From positions 1 to 64,000 of the forward strand of contig LJSU01000021.1 in NCBI GenBank assembly GCA_001314705.1: DNA of 64,000 nucleotides. The letters are read 5' to 3'. The notes under the pieces were generated by a model. That model saw nothing but the letters and a program-made list of their open reading frames with translations, had not been told where the DNA came from and made no database searches. Shown here piece by piece: positions 52,326 through 60,083 of this stretch. Every line of letters begins with the position of its first letter. Position 1 is the stretch's first letter. The position numbers and the translations under genes are program-made. Source of the stretch: Rhodobacteraceae bacterium HLUCCO07 (GTDB taxonomy: Bacteria > Pseudomonadota > Alphaproteobacteria > Rhodobacterales > Rhodobacteraceae).

Positions 52326-53032
52326 GCGCGATGCTGGAAGTCACTGATCTGCACGCCTATTACGGCAAGAGCCACATCCTCCAGGGCGTCGATTTCAAGG
52401 TCCAGGAAGGTGAGATCGTGGCTCTTCTGGGCCGCAACGGCGTTGGTCGTTCGACCACCTGCAAGGCGGTCATGGGCGAGGTGCCGCCGCGCGGCTCGGT
52501 CAAGTTTCGCGGGCAGGAGCTCGCCGGCAAGCCATCCTACGAGATCGCCAAGGCAGGCATCGGCTATGTGCCTGAGAACCGGGACATCTTTCCCGGGCTG
52601 ACCACCAAGCAGAACATGATCCTCGGTCTCAAGCCCGGACAGAAGGACGGGCAAGGGCGCTGGTCGATGGACATGATGTTCGATGCCTTTCCCAACCTGC
52701 GCCAGCGCGCCGATGTCGATGCCGCGGTGCTTTCGGGTGGGGAAAAGCAGATGCTCACCGTTTGCCGGTCGTTGATGGGCGATCCGGATTTCGTGATGAT
52801 TGACGAACCGACCGAGGGGCTCGCTCCCAAGATCGTCGAACAGGTGGGTGACATGCTCGAAATGATCGCCAGACGGGGCGTGTCGATCCTTCTGGTCGAG
52901 CAGAAACTGACCATCGCGCTACGCATTGCAACCCGCGTGTATGTGATGGGTCACGGACGCATGGTGTTCGAGGGCACGCCCGAAGAGCTCAAGTCGAACG
53001 AGGCGATCCGCAAGGAATGGCTGGAAGTATGA
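52322..53032 (+). CDS. Branched-chain amino-acid ABC ATPase, LivF type, with Arg in Walker A
   Basis: The 236-residue product has the LivF layout ('LEVTDLHAYYGKSHILQGVDFKV', 'AVLSGGEKQMLTVCRSLMGDPDFVMIDEPTEGLAP', 'LLVEQKLTIAL'). Walker A reads 'GRNGVGRST': the invariant lysine that binds ATP phosphate is Arg43. The signature and Walker B are normal. The partner LivG keeps its lysine, so ATP hydrolysis may be asymmetric. The same substitution may be shared by relatives. Confidence 0.9.
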   Translation: MSAMLEVTDLHAYYGKSHILQGVDFKVQEGEIVALLGRNGVGRSTTCKAVMGEVPPRGSVKFRGQELAGKPSYEIAKAGIGYVPENRDIFPGLTTKQNMILGLKPGQKDGQGRWSMDMMFDAFPNLRQRADVDAAVLSGGEKQMLTVCRSLMGDPDFVMIDEPTEGLAPKIVEQVGDMLEMIARRGVSILLVEQKLTIALRIATRVYVMGHGRMVFEGTPEELKSNEAIRKEWLEV

Positions 53033-54231
53033 AAGACTCAACGCCGGGGTTCGATCCCGACCGCCTTGCCCGGATCGACGACTGGATGGCACGCAACCGT
53101 GAAAGCGGGCGCTATACCGGATCGTCCCTGCTCATCTACCGAGACGGGCAAGAGGCATATTTCTGCTGTGATGGGCAGCGGTCGGTCGAGCGGGGGCTGC
53201 CATATGCGCGTGACACCATCGCGCGCATCTACTCGATGACCAAACCGGTGGTCTCGGCGGTGCTGACGATGCTGATTGAACGCGGACTGGTCCGGCTCGA
53301 AGACCGTCTTTCGGACTATATTCCCGCCTTTACCGACTGCCACGCCCTGTTGCCGGGTGCCACCGACGAAGCGCAGGTCGAAAAGGTGCCGTCGCCCACG
53401 TTGGCGCAATGCCTGACCCATACATCGGGTCTCACCTACGGGTTCAACCCCGGCCTGGCGGCGCGGATATATGAACGCGAAAAGGTCGATTTCGGCCCGC
53501 GCATGGGCGTTCTGGCCGACATGTGCGATCATGCGGCGGCGCAGCCGCTGGCCTTCTGGCCCGGCACGAAATGGGAGTATTCCATCGGGATAGACGTGAT
53601 TGGCCGGGTGATCGAGATCGTGACCGGGCAATCGCTCGATCGGGTGCTGCGCGAGATGGTGTTCGATCCGCTGGGCATGGTGGATACCGGGTTCTCGGTG
53701 CCAGCCGAGAAACAGGCGCGGTTTGCCGATTGCTATACAAAGACGCCCGACGATCCGCTGGCCTTGCTCGACCCGGCCACAAAAAGCGCCTTTGCCGAAG
53801 AGCGGGTGACCATGTTCTCGGGTGGGGGCGGGCTGGTTTCGACCCTCGACGATTACATGCGCTTCGGCGAGATGCTGCGGCGTGGTGGTGAACTTGACGG
53901 GGCGCGGCTCCTGGGTCCGCGAACGGTCGCATTCATGCGGCGGAATTTCCTGTCCGGCGATATCGCCTCGATGGGGGCGGAGAGTTTTATGGAAATGCCC
54001 ATGGCCGGGATGGGATTCGGCATTGGCGGCGGGGTGCTGCTCGATCCGGCGTTGGCGCGCATGCCAGGCTCGGTGGGCGATTTCGGATGGGGTGGCATGG
54101 CCTCGACCTATTTCTGGACTGATCCGGTCGAGCAATTGAGCGTGGTTTACTTCACCCAGTTGGTGCCGTCCTCGTCCTATCCCAGCCGGGTCGAACTCAA
54201 GGCGCTGGTGCAGGCGGCTTTGACCGGCTGA
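53029..54231 (+). CDS. Serine hydrolase, beta-lactamase (class C/esterase EstB) family
   Basis: The ATG at 53029 overlaps the livF stop (ATGA), giving 400 residues. The catalytic S-x-x-K is 'YSMTKPVV' near residue 75; the second motif is Tyr in 'WEYSIGIDVIG'; 'GGGGLVSTLDDYMRFG' and 'GDFGWGGMASTYFW' match the family's third region. No signal peptide is visible, so it probably acts in the cytosol as an esterase or amidase on an imported compound rather than as an antibiotic resistance enzyme. Confidence 0.88.
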   Translation: MKDSTPGFDPDRLARIDDWMARNRESGRYTGSSLLIYRDGQEAYFCCDGQRSVERGLPYARDTIARIYSMTKPVVSAVLTMLIERGLVRLEDRLSDYIPAFTDCHALLPGATDEAQVEKVPSPTLAQCLTHTSGLTYGFNPGLAARIYEREKVDFGPRMGVLADMCDHAAAQPLAFWPGTKWEYSIGIDVIGRVIEIVTGQSLDRVLREMVFDPLGMVDTGFSVPAEKQARFADCYTKTPDDPLALLDPATKSAFAEERVTMFSGGGGLVSTLDDYMRFGEMLRRGGELDGARLLGPRTVAFMRRNFLSGDIASMGAESFMEMPMAGMGFGIGGGVLLDPALARMPGSVGDFGWGGMASTYFWTDPVEQLSVVYFTQLVPSSSYPSRVELKALVQAALTG

Positions 54232-54304
54232 GCCGGGAAGCGCAAGGCGGTTTGCCGCGCATGTTGGGCTTTCGCCCTTGCGGCAAAGCGGCTAGCTTTG
54301 CGCC

Positions 54305-55051
54305 ATGTTTCCGATCCGCGATCACAACCCGTCAAACAGCGTGCCCTATGTTACGTATGCGCTCATCGCGGTGAATATCGTGGTTTTCCTGTCCTATGTC
54401 GGGTTGTTCACCAATCCGCGTGCGCTCAACATGTTCTTTTATGAGTGGGCGATCCTGCCCGCCCGGTTGATGGAGGGGGGTGGTTACGAGACGCTTGTCA
54501 CCTCGATGTTCCTGCATGGCGGTTTCATGCATATCATCGGTAACATGCTGTTTTTATGGATTTTCGGCGACAATCTCGAAGACCTGATGGGGCATGGCAG
54601 GTTTCTGCTCTTTTACCTCGCCTGCGGTGTCGGGGCGGGGTTGGTGCATGTGGCGATGGCGCCCGAGTCCACGGTGCCGACGGTCGGGGCGTCGGGGGCG
54701 ATCGCCGGGGTGATGGGCGGATACCTCTTGCTTTTCCCCAAGGCGCGGATTGATATCCTCTTCATATTCATCATCTTTTTCCGCATCTTCACGATTCCCG
54801 CATGGGTCATGCTGGCGGTCTGGTTCGGGATGCAGTTCTTCGGTGGGCTGGGCGCTGATCCGCAAGCGGGGGGCGTGGCATACTGGGCCCATGCGGGTGG
54901 CTTCGTGATCGGGGGCATCCTGACCATTCCAGTGTTTTTATCCAACGGTGGCAAGGACTTCTGGGAGCAGCATCGGGGGCATCCGCCGCATCCCGAGGCG
55001 AAATACGCCCGCTCGAACGTACCCCGGGCCGGGCGGAGGAAGCGGAAGTGA
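54305..55051 (+). CDS. Rhomboid-family intramembrane serine protease
   Basis: The 248-residue product has six or so membrane helices. The catalytic Ser is in 'VGASGAIAGVMGGY', the His in 'AHAGGFVIGG', and 'FLHGGFMHIIGNMLFLWIFGDNLED' is the conserved helix 2 region. It cleaves membrane proteins within the bilayer; substrates are unknown. The stop overlaps the next gene. Confidence 0.92.
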   Translation: MFPIRDHNPSNSVPYVTYALIAVNIVVFLSYVGLFTNPRALNMFFYEWAILPARLMEGGGYETLVTSMFLHGGFMHIIGNMLFLWIFGDNLEDLMGHGRFLLFYLACGVGAGLVHVAMAPESTVPTVGASGAIAGVMGGYLLLFPKARIDILFIFIIFFRIFTIPAWVMLAVWFGMQFFGGLGADPQAGGVAYWAHAGGFVIGGILTIPVFLSNGGKDFWEQHRGHPPHPEAKYARSNVPRAGRRKRK

Positions 55052-55416
55052 CCATGCGCCTTACATGCCATTGCGGGGCGATCGAATTGTCCATCGAGCC
55101 GCCCGAGGGGCTGGCCACGGCGCGGCGCTGCGACTGTACGTTCTGCGCCCGGCGTGGCGCGGCCGCGATCTCGGTGCCCGAGGATCGGCTGACGATCATC
55201 AAAGGCGCCGAAAATCTCACGCTATATCAATGGAATACCCGGACGGCCGAGCATTATTTCTGTCGCATCTGCGGTATCTATACCCACCACCGGCGGCGTT
55301 CGAACCCGCGCGAGTTCGGGGTGAACCTGGGCGCGATCGAAGGGGTGAACCCGCGTGACCTTGATCCGATTCCATGGGTGGACGGGGTCAACCACCCCTC
55401 GGACCGCAAGGGCTGA
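55048..55416 (+). CDS. GFA-family protein (glutathione-dependent formaldehyde-activating-like)
   Basis: A GTG at 55048, 8 bp after GGAGG and overlapping the rhomboid stop (GTGA), gives 122 residues; the ATG at 55054 is an alternative. Zinc-binding cysteines are arranged as in the Mss4-like GFA fold: 'CHCGAIEL', 'CDCTFCARRGAAAISV', 'YFCRICGIYTHH'. The founding member was proposed to form S-hydroxymethylglutathione, but most GFA proteins have no proven activity. Confidence 0.85.
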   Translation: MTMRLTCHCGAIELSIEPPEGLATARRCDCTFCARRGAAAISVPEDRLTIIKGAENLTLYQWNTRTAEHYFCRICGIYTHHRRRSNPREFGVNLGAIEGVNPRDLDPIPWVDGVNHPSDRKG

Positions 55417-55564
55417 GCCCCGCAACGCGCGGTGCGGTTAACGCGATTTTCCGGCAAGGAACCGGGGGGTGATATGCGTATGACTCCCGGCTGCCATCCG
55501 GCTGCCGGGGCAACGGCGCCGCGCGGGGGCGAAATCCGGTTAACGCACCGTGCGCTTGCCCGCT

Positions 55565-56356
55565 TCAGGCTCCGCGGATCAGCTTGGCAAAGGGGTCGAA
55601 CATCGCCTCGTTGGCACAGATCACCGTGCCGTCTTCGAGGATCTCGCCCGCGGGGTCGACCGGTTGGATGAAACCGCCCGCCTCTTGCACGATCAGGAGG
55701 CCCGCAGCGAGATCCCAGGCATTGAGACCGCGTTCCCAGAACCCGTCATAGCGCCCCGCCGCGACATAGGCCAGATCGAGCGCCGCCGACCCCCAGCGCC
55801 GCACCCCGGCACAAGCCGGCAGAAGCCGCGCGAGATCCTGCAGCGTGTCGGGCAGATCGGCCCGCCCGCCAAAGGGCAGCCCGGTGGCAAAGATGCACTC
55901 GATCATCTTGCGACGTCCCGAGACGCGCAGGCGCTTGTAATCGTCCAGCCAGGCACCCTGGCCCTTCTCGGCAAAGAACATCTCGTTCTTGACCGGATCG
56001 AAGATCACGCCCGCGACCACCTTGCCCTTGTGTTCGAGCGCGACCGAGACCGCCCAATGGGGCAGCCCGTGCAGGAAATTCGTGGTTCCGTCGAGCGGAT
56101 CGACGATCCAGCGCCTGGTGGGGTCTTCGCCATCCTCGCCGCCGCCCTCTTCGGCCAGCCAGCCATAGGTGGGGCGTGCGCTGCGCAACTCTTCCTTGAG
56201 GATCTCCTCGGCGCGCAGATCGGCGCGGCTGACGAAATCGCCGGGACCCTTCACCGACACCTGAAGCTGTTCGACCTCGCCGAAATCCTTGAGCAGGCTG
56301 CGTCCCGCCTTGCGCGCGGCCTTGATCATGATGTTGAGGTTTGCACTGCCCTGCAT
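55565..56356 (-). CDS. Inositol monophosphatase family protein (SuhB-like)
   Basis: The ATG at 56356 behind AAAGGAG gives 263 residues. The metal-binding motifs are 'WLAEEGG', 'WIVDPLDGTTNFLHGLPHWAVSVAL' and 'AWDLAAGLLIVQEAGG'. It removes phosphate from inositol phosphates or similar; SuhB of E. coli also works in rRNA antitermination with NusA, and a ribosomal role cannot be excluded here. Confidence 0.92.
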   Translation of the reverse strand: MQGSANLNIMIKAARKAGRSLLKDFGEVEQLQVSVKGPGDFVSRADLRAEEILKEELRSARPTYGWLAEEGGGEDGEDPTRRWIVDPLDGTTNFLHGLPHWAVSVALEHKGKVVAGVIFDPVKNEMFFAEKGQGAWLDDYKRLRVSGRRKMIECIFATGLPFGGRADLPDTLQDLARLLPACAGVRRWGSAALDLAYVAAGRYDGFWERGLNAWDLAAGLLIVQEAGGFIQPVDPAGEILEDGTVICANEAMFDPFAKLIRGA

Positions 56357-56518
56357 GCTTCGGCTCCTTTGGTTCAGGGGCGGCGTATACGCGCGGCGGT
56401 TGGCCTTGCCAAGGGGCAAGCGTGGCGCACAGGCCCTGTTCGCGGGTAAACAGTGCAACTGCGGCTTACGGCGCATAGGTCAGTCGGGACCAGTCATTCA
56501 ATAAAGGAGGTCCACGAC

Positions 56519-57112
56519 ATGAGCAGCCCGAAAATCCTGATCGCATTCTATTCGACCTATGGCACCAATCACCAGGTGGCCGAAGAGGCGGCCCGCGCCG
56601 CCGAAGCTGCCGGTGCCGAGGTGCGCCTGCGCCGCTTTGCCGAAACCGCCCCGCGCGAGGTGGTCGAGGGGCAGGACGCCTGGAAGGCACAGCTTGAAAA
56701 GGTGTCCGACATCCCCGAGATTTCCCATGACGACATGACATGGGCGGATGGCCATTTCTGGTCGGCCCCCACGCGCTATGGCTCGGCGCCAAGCCAGGTG
56801 CGCGCCTTTGTCGACACGCTGGGTGGCCTCTGGATGGAGGGCAAGCTGGCCAACAAGACCTTCACCGCCACCACCAGTGCCCAGAACACCCATGGCGGGC
56901 AGGAGGCAACGCTTCTTGGCCTTTACACATCGGTGCTGCATTGGGGCGCGCTGATCGTCGCGCCGGGCTATACCGATCCGATCCTGTTCGAGAGCGGCGG
57001 CAACCCCTATGGGTTCTCGGTCAACGCGGGCGGGCTTGATGACACGGGCCGCAAGGCAATCGCCCACCAGGCCAAGCGTCTCGTCGAGATGACGGCGAAA
57101 CTGGCCGGGTAA
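56519..57112 (+). CDS. wrbA: NAD(P)H:quinone oxidoreductase WrbA
   Basis: The ATG at 56519 behind a perfect AAAGGAGGT gives 197 residues. It is a flavodoxin-fold FMN enzyme: 'ILIAFYSTYGTNHQVAEEAARAAEAAGAEV' binds the FMN phosphate, 'PTRYGSAPSQVRAFVDTLGGLW' and 'STSAQNTHGGQEATLLGLYTSVLHWGALIV'-like sequence follow the WrbA pattern. It reduces quinones by two electrons, limiting redox cycling. Confidence 0.93.
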   Translation: MSSPKILIAFYSTYGTNHQVAEEAARAAEAAGAEVRLRRFAETAPREVVEGQDAWKAQLEKVSDIPEISHDDMTWADGHFWSAPTRYGSAPSQVRAFVDTLGGLWMEGKLANKTFTATTSAQNTHGGQEATLLGLYTSVLHWGALIVAPGYTDPILFESGGNPYGFSVNAGGLDDTGRKAIAHQAKRLVEMTAKLAG

Positions 57113-57208
57113 GGCCATTTGCGACAAACCGTGCAGGGGCTGCGATTGCGGCCCCTGTCTGATTGGCAATTCTGTCTTGCGCGGAATCAAGGGCGAAGCC
57201 CGCCGCGC

Positions 57209-57237
57209 ATCGCCGGGCCACCCCCGGGCCCGGCGAT
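57209..57237. repeat. GC-rich palindrome after wrbA
   Basis: ATCGCCGGGCC and GGCCCGGCGAT form an 11-bp perfect stem with a 7-nt loop in the 244-bp gap between convergent wrbA and metR. It shares the GCCGGG/CCCGGCGAT arms with the palindrome at 24008, so it may be of the same repeat family, or act as a terminator. Nothing else stands out in the gap. Confidence 0.45.
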
Positions 57238-57356
57238 TGATAGAAGTCGCGCAAGACACTTAAGTCGAAAATGTGTGGCTGGCATAAAGGGCCTTGCTGA
57301 AATCTTGGATCGCCGTGCCGTGGCCCGTTGATGCGCGGCTCGGCCCCCGCGGCGCG

Positions 57357-58262
57357 CTATCGCCGTTGCATCCGCACCGGGATCTCGCGCCCGAGTTTCA
57401 GGAAATGCGCCATGTAGGGCAGGTCGGCCTCGTCCGAGCGGATCGCGGCATAGAGCCGCTTGGTGAGGCCCTTCTCGGTGATCGGGCGCGTTATGTAGTC
57501 GGTCGAGGTGCGGATCTCGCGCAGCACCCAGTCGGGCAGCACCGACACCCCGCGCCCCGAGGCCACCAGCATCAGGATCACCGCCGTCAATTCGACCTGC
57601 CGCACGCCGCGCGGTTCGACCCGGGCCGGGGTGAGCAATTCGGAAAACACGTCGAGCCGCCCGCGTTCCACCGGGTAGGTGATCAGCATCTCGTCACGGA
57701 AATCCGCGGCCTCGACAAAGGGTTTCGCGGCCAGCGGATGATTGGCGGCGGCGACGAAAACGGGCTCGTAATCGAAGAGCGGGCGGAACTCGACGCCTTC
57801 GATCGCCTCGGGGTCGGACGAGATCACCACGTCCACATCCTCGCGCCTCAGCGCCGGCAGCGCGTCGAAGGCAAGGCCGGGGCGGATATCGACATCGACC
57901 TCGCCCCAGGTCTTGCGGAACGCTTCGAGCACCGGGAACAGCCATTCGAAACAGGCATGGCATTCGATGGCGATATGCAGCCGCCCGGCGCTGCCGATGC
58001 GCAGCCCCTCGAACTCGGACTGCAGCGCCTCGATCTCGGGCAGCACCTTTTCGGCGGCACGCAGCAGGCGCTGACCGGCGGCCGAGAGGCGCAAGGGTTT
58101 CGACCGGCGCACGAAAAGCGCGACCCCGGCTTGGTCCTCGATCCCCTTGATCTGGTGGGAGAGCGCGGATTGGGTGATGTTGAGCAGGTCGGCGGCGCGG
58201 GCGAGGCCCCCGGCCTGGTGGATGGCGCGAATGGTGCGCAGGTGGCGAAACTCGATATGCAT
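57357..58262 (-). CDS. metR: LysR-family regulator MetR
   Basis: The ATG at 58262 (MHIEFRHLRTIRAIHQAGGLARAA) gives 301 residues. The helix-turn-helix is 'LARAADLLNITQSALSHQIKGIEDQAG', and the effector domain has 'GRLHIAIECHACFEWLFPVLEAFRKTW', the MetR hallmark. MetR activates methionine genes with homocysteine as effector. Divergent from metF with a MetR box between, which secures the assignment. Confidence 0.9.
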   Translation of the reverse strand: MHIEFRHLRTIRAIHQAGGLARAADLLNITQSALSHQIKGIEDQAGVALFVRRSKPLRLSAAGQRLLRAAEKVLPEIEALQSEFEGLRIGSAGRLHIAIECHACFEWLFPVLEAFRKTWGEVDVDIRPGLAFDALPALRREDVDVVISSDPEAIEGVEFRPLFDYEPVFVAAANHPLAAKPFVEAADFRDEMLITYPVERGRLDVFSELLTPARVEPRGVRQVELTAVILMLVASGRGVSVLPDWVLREIRTSTDYITRPITEKGLTKRLYAAIRSDEADLPYMAHFLKLGREIPVRMQRR

Positions 58263-58313
58263 GGGCGACCCCGTTTGCTGTTGCGGGGGATGTGCCATGA
58301 TGGGGGCGGAATG

Positions 58314-58326
58314 TGAAGGCCCCTCA
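58314..58326. promoter_or_regulatory. Second, imperfect MetR box
   Basis: TGAA-GGCCC-CTCA matches TGAA-N5-TTCA at 7 of 8 arm bases, 18 bp upstream of the perfect box. Tandem MetR sites are usual at met promoters. Confidence 0.45.
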
Positions 58327-58344
58327 TGTTCATCGTGAAATTAA

Positions 58345-58357
58345 TGAATTTGCTTCA
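58345..58357. promoter_or_regulatory. MetR box between metR and metF
   Basis: TGAA-TTTGC-TTCA is an exact match to the MetR consensus TGAA-N5-TTCA, 50 bp upstream of the metF start. Confidence 0.75.
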
Positions 58358-58407
58358 CGTCGCGCGGGGGATCAAAACAGGCGGAACAAAAGGAAGCGAG
58401 TCGCATC

Positions 58408-59271
58408 ATGGCCCCGAAAGTTTCATTCGAATTCTTCCCGCCGCAGAACCTCGAAGGGTCGTTCCGGCTCTGGGACACGATCCATGCGCTGGCGCCGCTC
58501 GACCCGCGGTTCGTCTCGGTGACCTATGGCGCGGGCGGCACGACGCGTGATCTGACCCGCGACGCGGTGCGCACGATCAACAAGGCGACCGGCCTCAACG
58601 TGGCGGCGCACCTGACCTGCGTGGACGCGACCCGCGAGGAAACGTTGGCCATCGCCGATAGCTATGCCGAGGCGGGGGTGAGCGAGATCGTGGCGCTGCG
58701 TGGCGATCCGCCGAAGGGGTCGGGCCGCTTCGTGCCGCACCCGGAGGGCTTTGCCCATTCGGTCGAGCTGATCGAGGCGCTGGCGGCGCACGACAAGTTC
58801 ACCATTCGCGTGGGTGCCTACCCGGATGTGCATCCCGAGGCGAAAAACGCAAAGGCCGATATCGACTGGCTCAAGGCCAAGCTCGATGCCGGGGCGGACG
58901 AGGCGATCACGCAGTTCTTCTTCGAATCCGAAAGCTTCCTGCGGTTCCGCGACGAATGCGCCAAGGCCGGGATCGACAAGGCCATTGTGCCGGGTATCGT
59001 GCCGATCGAGAACTGGAAGGGCGTGCGCAATTTCGCCTTGCGCTGCGGCGCATCGGTGCCGGCCTGGCTCGACGATGCCTTTGCCAAGGCCATGCGCGAC
59101 GGGCGCGAGGATCTGCTGGCCACGGCGCTTTGCACGGAGCTGTGTTCAGAGCTGATCGACGAGGGCGTGGATGCCTTGCATTTCTACACGATGAACCGCC
59201 CCGAACTCACCCGCGACGTGTGTCACGCGCTGGGGGTGGTGCCGCGGGTGCAGCTTGAGAACGTGGCGTAA
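58408..59271 (+). CDS. metF: 5,10-methylenetetrahydrofolate reductase
   Basis: The 287-residue product is a TIM-barrel FAD enzyme that makes 5-methyl-THF for methionine synthesis. 'VSFEFFPPQN' with the catalytic Glu, 'VTYGAGGTTRDLT', 'HLTCVDATREET' and 'VALRGDPPKGSG' are the family motifs. MetR box upstream. Ribosome site AAAAGGAAGCGAG. Standard length for the bacterial form without regulatory domain. Confidence 0.94.
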   Translation: MAPKVSFEFFPPQNLEGSFRLWDTIHALAPLDPRFVSVTYGAGGTTRDLTRDAVRTINKATGLNVAAHLTCVDATREETLAIADSYAEAGVSEIVALRGDPPKGSGRFVPHPEGFAHSVELIEALAAHDKFTIRVGAYPDVHPEAKNAKADIDWLKAKLDAGADEAITQFFFESESFLRFRDECAKAGIDKAIVPGIVPIENWKGVRNFALRCGASVPAWLDDAFAKAMRDGREDLLATALCTELCSELIDEGVDALHFYTMNRPELTRDVCHALGVVPRVQLENVA

Positions 59272-59342
59272 CGCGCGACCGGGTCGTCTGGACGCTCCCG
59301 GCCCTCAGTCATAGCATTTGCCCGTTGAACAGGGGACATGCC

Positions 59343-59834
59343 ATGGCCGAGCCACGCAAATACGCCGAAACACCCGAAGACCTCGCCACGATGGAGGACA
59401 TCCTGTCGATGTCGGGGCTGGAGTTCATGCAGGCCATCGCCGACGGACGCCTGCCCGGCCCGCCGATCGGCCGCACCATGGGGTTCTGGCCCGAACTGGT
59501 CGAGGAGGGGCGGGTGATTTTCACGGGCACGCCCGAATTCAAGGTGATGAACCCGATCGGCACGGTGCATGGCGGCTGGTATGGCACGATCCTAGACAGT
59601 TGCATGGCCTGCGCGATCCAGACGCGGGTGCCCAAGGGTTCAGCCTATACGACGCTGGAATACAAGATCAACATCATCCGCCCGATCCCCATCGGCACGC
59701 CGGTGCGCGCCATCGGCACGGTGCATCACGCGGGCCGCTCGACCGGAATCGCTGATGGCGAGATCCGCGGCGTCGAAGATGACCGGCTTTACGCCACCGG
59801 CTCGACCACCTGCATCATCATGAAGCTGGACTGA
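59343..59834 (+). CDS. PaaI-type hotdog thioesterase
   Basis: The ATG at 59343 (MAEPRKYAETPEDLATMEDIL) gives 163 residues; the track start at 59325 is a TTG. The hotdog core 'MNPIGTVHGGWYGTILDSCMACAIQTRV' contains the HGG motif and catalytic Asp, and 'TLEYKINIIRPIPIGTPVRAIGTVHHAGRS' the long strand pair. It cleaves acyl- or aryl-CoA thioesters; the substrate is not known. Confidence 0.88.
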   Translation: MAEPRKYAETPEDLATMEDILSMSGLEFMQAIADGRLPGPPIGRTMGFWPELVEEGRVIFTGTPEFKVMNPIGTVHGGWYGTILDSCMACAIQTRVPKGSAYTTLEYKINIIRPIPIGTPVRAIGTVHHAGRSTGIADGEIRGVEDDRLYATGSTTCIIMKLD

Positions 59835-59960
59835 CACGAGGTTTTGCGCCGCCTGCGGCGTCGCCCGGGGGCGGGGTCTCGGCTGCGCCTCGACCCCGCT
59901 CAGCCGGACCATGCGATGTGCCTCATCCCGCCCGCCGCTCTTGCCGGAACCAGGGGTATT

Positions 59961-60034
59961 TTGAGTATTTTTTCCAAGAAAGAACGGCAGGGCGCATGCT
60001 GGCACCGGCTCTCTTTCTTGGTGTAAATACTCAA
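59961..60034. repeat. Inverted repeat with GAGTATTT...CAAGAAAGA arms
   Basis: TTGAGTATTT-TTT-CCAAGAAAGA (59961-59983) is mirrored by TCTTTCTTGG-TGT-AAATACTCAA (60012-60034): two 10-bp perfect blocks per arm around three mismatched bases, with a 28-nt GC-rich loop. It lies between convergent genes and shares its core with 34667-34688. It may double as a bidirectional terminator. Confidence 0.7.
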
Positions 60035-60083
60035 TGTCCCGGGCTCTCGACCGGCACGCGGTGACGGGTGGGCCACGGCGGTG

